This document shows, in pieces, positions 1-8,421 of a stretch of DNA of 64,000 nt (its first letter is position 1; each line of letters starts with the position of its first letter). The notes below the pieces were generated by a model. The model was not told the DNA's origin, did not search any database, and saw nothing but the letters and a program-made list of their open reading frames with translations. A program made the position numbers and the translations under genes. The stretch is from Thalassotalea fonticola (GTDB taxonomy: Bacteria; Pseudomonadota; Gammaproteobacteria; Enterobacterales; Alteromonadaceae). Where the stretch lies: contig NZ_CP136600.1 in NCBI RefSeq assembly GCF_032911225.1, forward strand, positions 3,658,001 to 3,722,000, given 5' to 3'.

Positions 1-1273
1 CCTTAAAACTGTCACTCAACAGAAGCTTAACCTGCTGCTCTATTTGTGTTAGCTCATCACCAATGAAATGCTTATTGACCTGATAGTAAAGATCGATTGA
101 AGCAAGCATTTTTTGTTTAACCTGAAAGCGTTCAATTCCTTTGAAGTCTTTAATTAAGTGTGGAAAAAATTCACCAGGTAATACGCCACCTTCGACATTA
201 CGAATGATATCCAGTTTTCGCCCTGATATATTTTCCATTATTGGCAAAGGGTTGCCACAACTACAAACACGGTTCGACAAACAAGCTTGATCGCCATTCA
301 TATAGCGTATTAATGGCATACCGTAATTATGTAGATCCGTAATTAAAATATCACCAGGTTCATCGTAAATTTGTTGTAATTGTTCATCTACGGTTTCAAC
401 GACTAATTGATCAATATTAATGTGCAATCCTTGCTGCTTTGCACATTCAGCGGCGATTAACATAAATTCACGACAGCCATATGTATTTATGACTTTGCAC
501 TTAAATGCCAACTCAATTTCTTGTCTTTGGTATTCAAGTAACGCCTCGGCGCCGGTGAGTATAATTTGTGGGGGAAAGACGGTTATTTTTTGACTATTAA
601 TAAATTTTGCTAAAGCATACAAGGGAGCAACGTAACTCACTATCGCTTGTGGTTGATATGCGTTAATCTCTTCAATATAATCACAAAAAGTATGTTGGTT
701 TAATAAAAATGAATTGGCAATTTTGCGATTGTGAAAACGATGGTACGACCAATCTTTAACGCGCTTGAGCCAATTCAGCTTTCCAAGTTCGACTCCCCAA
801 AGGTACCAAGTCTTTCGACCAAGACCAGCCTGTAACCAACCATAGCCTCGCCACATAATAGCTTGCCGAGTCTCATCACTATATTTATCTAATTCAAAAT
901 GAAATGGTCGACCGGTTGAGCCTCCGGTAGATTTTTTTATGTTAGTTTCCCGTTTTGTGCTAGGAATAAGCTCATCATAATGCTCGCTTACCAACTGTTT
1001 GGTGAGCACTGGTAACTGTTGCAAATCATCAATAGAATTTACATCCTGAGGATTAAACCCTAATTGCTGCCATTGTTTTTGATAATAAGGAACTTGCTGC
1101 TGACAAAAGCTTAACAATTTTTTTAACTGGGCTAATTGAAAGAATTTGAGATGTTGTAGATCACCATTAAGGCGCTGCTGTGCGGCTTTTAGCAGTGTAG
1201 TAGTATTTCTACCATGCAACTTTTCATAGACTGGAAATAAGCAAGATTTAAATAATTTCTCATATACATTCAT
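1..1273 (-). CDS. CapK/PaaK-like adenylate-forming enzyme of EPS locus (partial)
   Basis: An open frame runs from an ATG at 1273 to beyond the left edge with no stop, giving about 424 residues, so only the C-terminal end is missing. Around residue 115 it has the glycine/serine-rich nucleotide loop STGGSTGRPF typical of phenylacetate-CoA ligase and CapK-type AMP-forming enzymes. The N-terminus (MNVYEKLFKSCLF) is not a signal peptide, so the product is probably cytoplasmic. CapK-like proteins are common in capsule and EPS loci, where they are thought to activate an acyl or amino-acid group for transfer, but their substrates are rarely known. It is divergent from the EPS genes starting at 1504. 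The family call is firm; the reaction is inference. Confidence 0.75.
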   Translation of the reverse strand, partial: MNVYEKLFKSCLFPVYEKLHGRNTTTLLKAAQQRLNGDLQHLKFFQLAQLKKLLSFCQQQVPYYQKQWQQLGFNPQDVNSIDDLQQLPVLTKQLVSEHYDELIPSTKRETNIKKSTGGSTGRPFHFELDKYSDETRQAIMWRGYGWLQAGLGRKTWYLWGVELGKLNWLKRVKDWSYHRFHNRKIANSFLLNQHTFCDYIEEINAYQPQAIVSYVAPLYALAKFINSQKITVFPPQIILTGAEALLEYQRQEIELAFKCKVINTYGCREFMLIAAECAKQQGLHINIDQLVVETVDEQLQQIYDEPGDILITDLHNYGMPLIRYMNGDQACLSNRVCSCGNPLPIMENISGRKLDIIRNVEGGVLPGEFFPHLIKDFKGIERFQVKQKMLASIDLYYQVNKHFIGDELTQIEQQVKLLLSDSFK

Positions 1274-1503
1274 AAAAAATTTCAATTTTTTGATTTCGTA
1301 AAAACTATTAATCACTATAGTCAACATTTATGAGTTGTCATAAATTAATCCAAGTTTTACTAATTATTTATCTTGTTAACTACAATTTTTTAGATAGTGA
1401 TATATAGTTAAATTTAATATTATTTATTATCGCGCAGCTATATTGTGGAATGTATTTTTGCTTTATGCACATAGCAAGGAAATAGGGAGAGGACCTTTAA
1501 AAA
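1274..1503. promoter_or_regulatory. Divergent AT-rich intergenic region of EPS locus
   Basis: This spacer of about 230 bp separates the CapK-like gene (minus) from the gene at 1504 (plus) and must hold both promoters. It is very AT-rich. A purine-rich GGGAGAGG at 1485-1492 lies 11 bases before the ATG at 1504 and is the likely ribosome binding site. A sigma-54-like element (GG at 1447-1448, GC at 1460-1461) has the wrong spacing by one base, so I do not call it. Confidence 0.4.
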
Positions 1504-2688
1504 ATGACATTTTTAATTAGCTTGTTAGTTATTTTTATCTTCATTTTTATTTTTATCATAAAGGCTAAAAATATAGATTTATGGTTAGGCCATTATTTAC
1601 TGCGCAAGTTAACCACTAAGAAATACTCTGGAACTAAGCACATCATGTTTTGTGTTGTCGATCATTTTGAACCACAGTGGGGTGACAATATATCTATAGG
1701 ACAAGAACGAGCAAGGGTTGATCGTTGGTTAAATGATTACCCGAAAGTGGCAAAGAAATTCAAAGATGCAGACGGTTGCCATCCAAAGCATTGCTTTTAT
1801 TATCCCGAGGAAGAGTATCGACAAGAACACCTGGATAAAATTGCCAACATCTGTGCGCAAGATCTGGGAGAAATAGAAATTCATTTACATCATGATAATG
1901 ACAACAGTGAAAATTTAACAAAAACCCTGAGCAACTTTACCCAGATATTACATGAAAACCATGGCGCATTTACCCGGCACCCAGTAACCGGACTTTTACA
2001 ATATTCATTCGTCCACGGCAATTGGTGCTTAAATAATTCAAATCCTGACGGTACAATGTGCGGAGTTAATGATGAACTGATTATTCTTAGAGACACTGGT
2101 TGCTATGCCGATCTCACCTTTCCATCGGCGCCTAGCCCTACCCAACCAGCCTTTGCCAATGAAATATATTACGCTTCCGATAAGCCTGGAATGCCTAATT
2201 CTCATAATAAGGGGAAACCGGTAACCTGTAGTAAGCCAGCCTCAGGCGATTTAATGATAATAACCGGTCCATTAGGATTAAATTTCAAACAAAGAAAAAA
2301 AGGAGTTTTCCCAAAAATAGAAAATGCTGATATACGTAAAAATTTGCCAGTAACGTTGAATCGAATAAAACTCTGGGTTGAAACCGCCATTTCAGTAGCA
2401 GGGCGGCCGGAATGGATCTTTATCAAAGTACATACCCATGGTGCGCAAGAAGAGTCGATGGATACTCTTTTAGGCACACCATTTGAGCAAATGTGTCATG
2501 ACCTAGACACGCATTACAACGATGGCAAAAACTATGTTTTACATTATGTCTCAGCGCGTGAAATGTACAACATAATAAAAGCAGCTGAAACGAATAAAAA
2601 AGGAAATCCAAATCAATATAGAGACTTTTTGATTGCTAAACCCAACTATAAGAATGCATCTGAAAATGTTCGAGTAGCTTGCTCATGA
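1504..2688 (+). CDS. EPS-locus membrane-anchored protein, possible deacetylase-fold
   Basis: I do not recognise this family with certainty. The 394-residue product begins with a very hydrophobic segment (residues 1-20) that could be a membrane anchor. The rest is soluble and carries acidic/His clusters that look like a metal site: VDHFEPQWG near residue 52, EIHLHHDND near residue 125, HGNWCLNN near residue 170 and KVHTHGAQEE near residue 308. This layout recalls the beta/alpha-barrel of glycoside hydrolase/deacetylase proteins. Its stop overlaps the start of a true NodB-type deacetylase (ATGA at 2685-2688), so the two are translationally coupled and probably act on the same polymer. Enzymatic function is inference only. 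Confidence 0.7.
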   Translation: MTFLISLLVIFIFIFIFIIKAKNIDLWLGHYLLRKLTTKKYSGTKHIMFCVVDHFEPQWGDNISIGQERARVDRWLNDYPKVAKKFKDADGCHPKHCFYYPEEEYRQEHLDKIANICAQDLGEIEIHLHHDNDNSENLTKTLSNFTQILHENHGAFTRHPVTGLLQYSFVHGNWCLNNSNPDGTMCGVNDELIILRDTGCYADLTFPSAPSPTQPAFANEIYYASDKPGMPNSHNKGKPVTCSKPASGDLMIITGPLGLNFKQRKKGVFPKIENADIRKNLPVTLNRIKLWVETAISVAGRPEWIFIKVHTHGAQEESMDTLLGTPFEQMCHDLDTHYNDGKNYVLHYVSAREMYNIIKAAETNKKGNPNQYRDFLIAKPNYKNASENVRVACS

Positions 2689-3704
2689 TGAGTTATTATC
2701 AAAGGATTTTACAATTATCTGTGGTAGAAAAACTGTGTTGGCATTTTAAACCACATGGTTTGTACGTTTTTAATTATCACCGAATTGGTGATGAAAATGA
2801 TACCGCCTTTGATCCTCACCTATTTAGTTGTACACAAGAGCATTTTAAAGAACAGTTAGAATTTTATAAAAACAATTTTGAAGTTATTAATATTGAAACA
2901 TTAAATTCTTTAATACATAGCAACAAAAAAATTAACAAGCGACTCGCATTAATTACCTTTGATGACGGCTATCTTGATAATTATTTACATGCTTATCCTT
3001 TATTAAAAGCAGCCAATCTTCCAGCTTGTTTTTTTATAGCGACTGATTTTATTGACCAACAAAAAGTCCCTTGGTGGGATGAAATTGCCTGGTTATTAAA
3101 AAATAATGAATTACATCAAGAGTTTATTAAAAAATGGCAATTACCAAATGGTTTTCAAACATTAGACTCTCGTGAACAGATATATTTGCTTTTGAAAAAA
3201 GTAAAAAGTGACACAAAAACAACTATGGAAGAAAAACTTATCCAAATAAGAATGGACTTAAATATTGATGAACGGCAGGTAATGCCTAAAGAACAATTGT
3301 TCATGGACTGGGATATGGTGCGAGAGGTTTCAGCAAATGGTATTACTATAGGTTCACATACTTGCTCGCACCGAATACTTTCCCACTTAGAGGAGCAAGA
3401 GCAAACATTTGAAATTTTACAATCCAAACAGAAACTTGAGACGCAATTGAACGGCCAGCCAGTGCGTAGTTTTGCTTACCCTGTTGGTGGGGAAACATCC
3501 TACAACAAAAGCTCGACTAAGTGCCTTGAAGAATTTGAATATCAAATGGCTTTCACTTTTTTACCTGGGATAAACACGCGACTGAACAAGAATAGATTTA
3601 CGTTAAAACGATTCGCAATATCAGATAATTGCAATGTTGAAACACTGAAATCTTCCCTTTGTTTACATTTCATCAAGGAAACACTATCTGCCTCTACCGA
3701 ATAA
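2685..3704 (+). CDS. Polysaccharide deacetylase (NodB domain)
   Basis: A carbohydrate esterase family 4 type enzyme, expected to remove N-acetyl groups from a polysaccharide. It has the NodB signatures: TFDDG at about residues 91-95 (catalytic and metal-binding Asp), SHTCSH at about 224-229 (metal-binding His pair) and RSFAYPVG at about 261-268. I chose the ATG at 2685, which overlaps the previous stop (ATGA), over a TTG at 2679; ATG 2688 is also possible. No clear signal peptide is seen, so it may act at the cytoplasmic side or be exported by other means. It probably forms a two-gene operon with the preceding gene. Its last 21 bases overlap the 3' end of the sugar transferase gene on the other strand. 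Confidence 0.9.
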   Translation: MMSYYQRILQLSVVEKLCWHFKPHGLYVFNYHRIGDENDTAFDPHLFSCTQEHFKEQLEFYKNNFEVINIETLNSLIHSNKKINKRLALITFDDGYLDNYLHAYPLLKAANLPACFFIATDFIDQQKVPWWDEIAWLLKNNELHQEFIKKWQLPNGFQTLDSREQIYLLLKKVKSDTKTTMEEKLIQIRMDLNIDERQVMPKEQLFMDWDMVREVSANGITIGSHTCSHRILSHLEEQEQTFEILQSKQKLETQLNGQPVRSFAYPVGGETSYNKSSTKCLEEFEYQMAFTFLPGINTRLNKNRFTLKRFAISDNCNVETLKSSLCLHFIKETLSASTE

Positions 3705-5066
3705 GACCACTTCGGCAGTTTGAATTAGTATTAGTAAGTCCATCATGAAGCTGCGATGTTTAATATAGTAAAGGTCATATTTGAGCTTTTCCATTGCATC
3801 CTCTTCAGTTGCGCCATAAGCATATTTAAGCTGTGCCCAACCGGTGAGCCCTGATTTAACGGTATGTCTTGCAGAGTAATAAGGAATATTAACTTTTAAC
3901 CTGTCTACAAATTCGGGCCGCTCTGGTCTTGGCCCAACAAACCCCATATCGGCGGTTAATATATTATAAATTTGTGGTAATTCATCGAGCCTATACTTAC
4001 GAATAAATCGACCAACTTTAGTCACTCTCGTATCATTCTCTTCTGCCCATTTTGCACCATCACATTCGGCATCTAAAGTCATAGAGCGAAATTTAACGAT
4101 TTTAAACACTTTGCCATTAAAGCCGATTCTTTCTTGCCAATAGAGGATGGGAGCATCAATACCATCCTCTATTTTAATGGCGAAGGCGGCTAACAGCATA
4201 AAGGGCCAAGTGAGAATGAATAAGACAATGGCCAAACCGCTATTAAATAACCTGTCAAAGGTGGCTCTTAAATCATTACTGGAAGTAAATCCTTGGGAAT
4301 AAATGACCCAGCTTGGATAAATTAAATTTACGGCAATTTGGCCCGTTTCATTTTCAATAAAATCAAGGATTTCGGTAACTGAAACCCCCCGAATTTTACA
4401 GGCGAATAACTCATCAATTGGAAGAGTTCCCCGTCGTTCATCGGTAGCAACGACTATTTCATGAATTTGATTCTGTAAAACAAATTGGACGAGACTGGTG
4501 GACAATATTACGATATGTTCCTCTGCGATTTCTTTATTTATATCCCCCCCCATAGGTACAAAACCAATCAAATTGTAGCCTTGTCGATCAACTTCTCTGC
4601 GCATGCGAGTTTCAATAACTAAAGCCCTTTGGCCAGAACCTAGAACCAATATATTACGCTTGGCGAAGCCTAACACATTAAACTTAAACAGCAATAAACG
4701 AAATATTGCCGTAGAGATAAAACTGATAAAACAAGCAGTTAGGACAAAGTCAGTGTGCAGATAAGGATTGCCAGTAAGTTGTCCAAAAATAGTCAATAAT
4801 ATATAACTTATTGCGCTAGCTATGAGCAAGCGCCTTAAAATCCCCCATAACTTTTCCCGAATTTTAGACTTATAAAGACCTAATCCTAAAAAGCTAAGTT
4901 GCATAATAAAAACAAATAAAACGGTACTGGTAATTATCTCTATTGTTAAAGTTTCGGAAAATGAGTCAACATTCGAAAGGAAAAATGCAATGAAAAATAA
5001 ACCTATATCACCGAGTAAAAGTAGCCTTAGCATGAGGTTGGAATAATTCACGTTATTGTTATGCAA
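3684..5066 (-). CDS. Polyprenyl glycosylphosphotransferase (EPS initiating sugar transferase)
   Basis: This transfers the first sugar-1-phosphate to undecaprenyl phosphate to begin EPS repeat-unit synthesis. The 460 residues contain an N-terminal set of four or five membrane segments (to about residue 125), a nucleotide-binding-like middle (LVLGSGQRA near residue 140), a further membrane segment near 275-295, and the C-terminal bacterial sugar-transferase domain with KIVKFRSM, RKYRLDELPQ and GPRPERP motifs. The shape matches the PEP-CTERM/XrtA-associated initiating transferases. It is transcribed away from the export genes at 5245 and meets the deacetylase gene tail to tail with overlapping ends. 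Confidence in function is high; the exact sugar is unknown. Confidence 0.92.
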   Translation of the reverse strand: MHNNNVNYSNLMLRLLLLGDIGLFFIAFFLSNVDSFSETLTIEIITSTVLFVFIMQLSFLGLGLYKSKIREKLWGILRRLLIASAISYILLTIFGQLTGNPYLHTDFVLTACFISFISTAIFRLLLFKFNVLGFAKRNILVLGSGQRALVIETRMRREVDRQGYNLIGFVPMGGDINKEIAEEHIVILSTSLVQFVLQNQIHEIVVATDERRGTLPIDELFACKIRGVSVTEILDFIENETGQIAVNLIYPSWVIYSQGFTSSNDLRATFDRLFNSGLAIVLFILTWPFMLLAAFAIKIEDGIDAPILYWQERIGFNGKVFKIVKFRSMTLDAECDGAKWAEENDTRVTKVGRFIRKYRLDELPQIYNILTADMGFVGPRPERPEFVDRLKVNIPYYSARHTVKSGLTGWAQLKYAYGATEEDAMEKLKYDLYYIKHRSFMMDLLILIQTAEVVLFGRGR

Positions 5067-5244
5067 AATTTACTACCTTGTAAAAATTAGATTATCGGAA
5101 ACAATTAATCATTGGACTAAGATTTAATAATAGACCAAGCAAATAAAATAGAAGCTTTTTTGAGTGAAATTTATGCAATTTTTTATCTATCGACTAATCT
5201 CAAAGCTAGTAACAATATTTAAATTAACAATAAGGCTTTTAGTT

Positions 5245-5886
5245 ATGACGAAAGTTTTTTTGCTCTTAAAGTCTGTGATAGCGGCTATTTTTTTGCTAAA
5301 TTTATTAGCAAGTTGTAGTAGCGTGGGCAGGACATTGCCGACTGCAACTGTCTATCCTGCACAAACTGATACCGCCACGGCTTATAATTATTTAATTGGC
5401 CCCGGTGATACCCTCAATATCTTTGTTTGGCGAAACCCCGAGGTATCGGGAAGTTTTATCGTACGGCCAGATGGAAAAATTACGACATCACTAGCGGAAG
5501 ATATACCAGCCTCGGGAAAAACCCCGACCCAATTGGCCAGAATCATTGAAGAAAGATTATCTATTTACTTAAGAGAACCAATAGTTTCCATCACCATTGA
5601 AGATTTTGTCGGCCCGTACAGTGAGCAAATCAGAGTAATTGGCGAAGCCACAGAACCTAGTGCGGTGAGTTATGGTAAAAATATGACTTTACTTGATGTC
5701 ATGATTGCCGTTGGAGGGCTAACTGACTTTGCCGATGGTAATGATGCTGTTTTAGTAAGGATTGAAAATGGTAAACAAAAGCAATATCAATTATTTATCG
5801 AAGATTTAATTAAATACGGTGATATTAAGGCAAATGTTGATCTACTTCCGGGCGATATTATCGTGATACCAGAAGCATGGTTTTAA
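5245..5886 (+). CDS. Wza-like EPS export lipoprotein (XrtA-associated)
   Basis: An outer-membrane polysaccharide export protein. From ATG 5245 the product (213 residues) starts MTKVFLLLKS and reaches a lipobox LLASC, so it is a lipoprotein. A TAAGG at 5231-5235 lies nine bases before this ATG; the longer frame from GTG 5164 would put an odd 27-residue extension before the signal peptide, so I reject it. The mature part has the Poly_export domain (IGPGDTLNIFVWRNPEVSG, then the RPDGKI loop) and one SLBB-type repeat (VIGEATEPSAVSYG). It is shorter than E. coli Wza, as in other PEP-CTERM-linked export proteins. First gene of the export block with chain-length, kinase, barrel and ATPase genes. Confidence 0.92.
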   Translation: MTKVFLLLKSVIAAIFLLNLLASCSSVGRTLPTATVYPAQTDTATAYNYLIGPGDTLNIFVWRNPEVSGSFIVRPDGKITTSLAEDIPASGKTPTQLARIIEERLSIYLREPIVSITIEDFVGPYSEQIRVIGEATEPSAVSYGKNMTLLDVMIAVGGLTDFADGNDAVLVRIENGKQKQYQLFIEDLIKYGDIKANVDLLPGDIIVIPEAWF

Positions 5887-5920
5887 TGTAATTCAATACA
5901 ATACAAATAAAGATATATAG

Positions 5921-7507
5921 ATGCAATATCAACTAGAACAATTAAAGGAAATCTTACTTGGTGTTTGGAATAAAAAACATTATGTGATTATTTCTACTTG
6001 GTTAATTTGCCCGATTGGCTGGTTTGTGGTTGCCTCTTTACCGAGCCAATACGAAGCCTCCGCTCGTGTTTATGTTGACACTCAATCATTGCTTAGGCCA
6101 TTAATGAAGGGGGTAATGGTTGAAACTGATCCCGATCTTCAGATCCAACTAATGATTAAAACCTTATTGAGTCGTTCGAATTTAGAGCGTATTGTTAAGA
6201 TGACAGAAATGGATTCAATGGTGAAAAATAGTGATGAATTTGAATCTCTTATAGAGGATCTTAAAGATGATATTGTCATATACAGTTCCGGCCAAGAAAA
6301 TATTTATACACTTTCTATTAAGGAAAAAACTCCGCAATTAGCGCAGAGTATTATCGAAGCCGCGTTAGCTGTTTTTATCGACAACACATTAAGTGAAACT
6401 CGCAGTGATACTGAGAGTGCGCAATTTTTTTTACAGCAACAAATTGAAGATTACGAGCAACGTCTCGCTGAAGCCGAAAGTCGTTTAGCCGAATTTAAAC
6501 AAAAATATATCGGCATAATGCCCGGTAATTCCAAAAGTTTTTATTCATCACTTGAAAAAATCAAGCTTCTCCTTAAAGAGACCAATTTAGAGGTACTTGA
6601 AACTCAAACTCGATTGTCATCGGCGCAAGAGCAACTAAGTAAAGAATTTGGTGAGCAAGATAAAATTTCAGATAATGTGATGGAAGATGGCGCAATTATC
6701 ACAACATACGACGAAAGTATTTTATCGTTGCAAGCCAATCTCGACAATCTTTTAATTGGTTATACTGAGCAGCACCCAGATGTAAGAGAAGTTAGACGTC
6801 GGTTAATTGAATTGAAAGCGCAGAGAAGAAAAGAAATTGAAAATTATTACACAAATAACAATGGCGAATCGAACAGTTTAAATGCAACTAGAAAAAATCC
6901 AGTATATCAAGCGATGAAAATTGATATAAACAAATTGGAAAATGAAATTGCCTCTTTACGAGTAAGGGCCCTAGATTATCAAAGAGAAGTTGATGAATTA
7001 AATTCCAAAATACATATATTGCCTAAAATTGAGGTCGAACTTGTTGCTTTGAACCGGGACTATGAAATCAACAAAACAAAATATGAAGAATTGCTATCAA
7101 GAAAAGCAACTGCTGCTCTGGCAAAAGAAGCCGATGCGACAGCGGAAAGAATTCAATTTAGAATAATAGATCCCCCGAGGGCACCGTTGAAACCCGTAGG
7201 TCCATATCGAATGGCTCTGTTTTTCGCCGTGTTAATTGCCGGTTTTAGTGCTGGCCCTAGTTTAGTGATTTTAATGTTGCAAATCAATCCTTTAGTTATG
7301 TCAGCACCGCAACTTAGCCGAATGGTAGGGCTACCGACATTTGGCATAATTACGGCGTCTGAAAAATTGCAACTGGCTAGTAACCTAAAACAGAAAAACC
7401 GTATATTTCATATTTCAAATTTACTCATACTACTTATGTTGATGGCTTTCATTAGCTACTTTTGGGCAGCAAATATTCTCCAACCGCAACAGTTAAGGAA
7501 CTTTTAA
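5921..7507 (+). CDS. EPS chain-length determinant protein (Wzz family, XrtA-associated)
   Basis: An inner-membrane polysaccharide co-polymerase that sets EPS chain length and couples polymerisation to export. The 528 residues have an N-terminal membrane segment (about 20-40) followed by the Wzz signature with YVDTQSLLRP, long coiled-coil stretches (about 160-240 and 330-395), then two C-terminal membrane segments (about 425-450 and 490-512). The cytoplasmic kinase is not fused; it is the separate next gene. The gene lies 34 bases after the export lipoprotein gene and is followed almost directly by the tyrosine kinase, so it is in one operon. Confidence 0.93.
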   Translation: MQYQLEQLKEILLGVWNKKHYVIISTWLICPIGWFVVASLPSQYEASARVYVDTQSLLRPLMKGVMVETDPDLQIQLMIKTLLSRSNLERIVKMTEMDSMVKNSDEFESLIEDLKDDIVIYSSGQENIYTLSIKEKTPQLAQSIIEAALAVFIDNTLSETRSDTESAQFFLQQQIEDYEQRLAEAESRLAEFKQKYIGIMPGNSKSFYSSLEKIKLLLKETNLEVLETQTRLSSAQEQLSKEFGEQDKISDNVMEDGAIITTYDESILSLQANLDNLLIGYTEQHPDVREVRRRLIELKAQRRKEIENYYTNNNGESNSLNATRKNPVYQAMKIDINKLENEIASLRVRALDYQREVDELNSKIHILPKIEVELVALNRDYEINKTKYEELLSRKATAALAKEADATAERIQFRIIDPPRAPLKPVGPYRMALFFAVLIAGFSAGPSLVILMLQINPLVMSAPQLSRMVGLPTFGIITASEKLQLASNLKQKNRIFHISNLLILLMLMAFISYFWAANILQPQQLRNF

Positions 7508-7509
7508 TA

Positions 7510-8421
7510 ATGTCGACAATTGAGCGGGCTCTGGCCAAGAAGAAAGCGTCTAGAATACATGAAGTAGAGCTAGAATCGGCGCTCGAGAAAAACATTGAAC
7601 AAAAAAATGAAGCTGAACAACCCGAAATTGCAAATCCGCAAATAAATACTCCAATCAGTAGCTTAGAGCAAACAAATTGTTTAGAAATAAATTTAGCGAA
7701 ACTGGCCTATAATGACTATATTGTGCCAGAGACAATGGCAGACAATCGAGCTCTTCAAGAGCAGTTTAGACAAATAAAACGTAAGCTTCTTAATAATGCT
7801 TTTGGCGTAGTATCGAGAACATTGGATAATCCGAATTTAATCATGGTTACCAGTGCTAAAGCTGACGAAGGAAAAACCTATATTGCGATCAATTTAGCCT
7901 TAAGTATTGCCTTGGAACAAGATAAAAAAGTGTTATTAATTGATGCCGATGTATTAAAGCCTAGTGTTATTTATGAATTTGGCCGTAGCGGTAAATCGGG
8001 ACTAATCGAATACTTGCTTGGCGAAAAGGAACAGGTTTCAGATATTATTTACCATACCAATATCGATAACTTAAAATTCATTCCTGCCGGCACGCCAAAC
8101 TATCTGTCCAATGAATTATTGGCCAGTGAGCGTATGGCTACTTTAGCCAAAGAACTATCAACCAGGTATCCCGACCGGGTAGTTATATTCGATTCACCAC
8201 CGCTGTTAGGGGTAACAGAAACCTCCGTATTAGCACGCCTAATGGGACAGGTGCTTATTGTGGCCGAAGAAAATAAAACGTCGGTAAATCAGGTAAATCA
8301 AGCGTGCTTGTTACTACCTGATGAACTAGCCAAAGGGCTAGTCATAAATAAGGCAATTAATTCACAAAAGGAATTGTATGGCTATTACGGATACGGTTAT
8401 GGTAACAAACCGGAGAATTAA
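7510..8421 (+). CDS. Tyrosine autokinase of EPS export (XrtA-associated BY-kinase)
   Basis: A bacterial tyrosine kinase that works with the chain-length protein. From ATG 7510 (MSTIERALAKKKASR) the product has 303 residues; an upstream in-frame start at 7462 would overlap the previous gene by 46 bases and is unlikely. It shows a Walker A-like ADEGKT (about residue 118), a Walker A' VLLIDADVLKPS (about 143) and a Walker B-like VVIFDSPP (about 223). The C-terminus is a tyrosine cluster (YGYYGYGYGN), the usual autophosphorylation tail. It starts two bases after the chain-length stop and overlaps the next gene. Confidence 0.93.
   Translation: MSTIERALAKKKASRIHEVELESALEKNIEQKNEAEQPEIANPQINTPISSLEQTNCLEINLAKLAYNDYIVPETMADNRALQEQFRQIKRKLLNNAFGVVSRTLDNPNLIMVTSAKADEGKTYIAINLALSIALEQDKKVLLIDADVLKPSVIYEFGRSGKSGLIEYLLGEKEQVSDIIYHTNIDNLKFIPAGTPNYLSNELLASERMATLAKELSTRYPDRVVIFDSPPLLGVTETSVLARLMGQVLIVAEENKTSVNQVNQACLLLPDELAKGLVINKAINSQKELYGYYGYGYGNKPEN

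Noticed and set aside
1440..1470. Sigma-54-like element before the gene at 1504
   Set aside because: Spacing between GG and GC is 11 rather than 10 bases.
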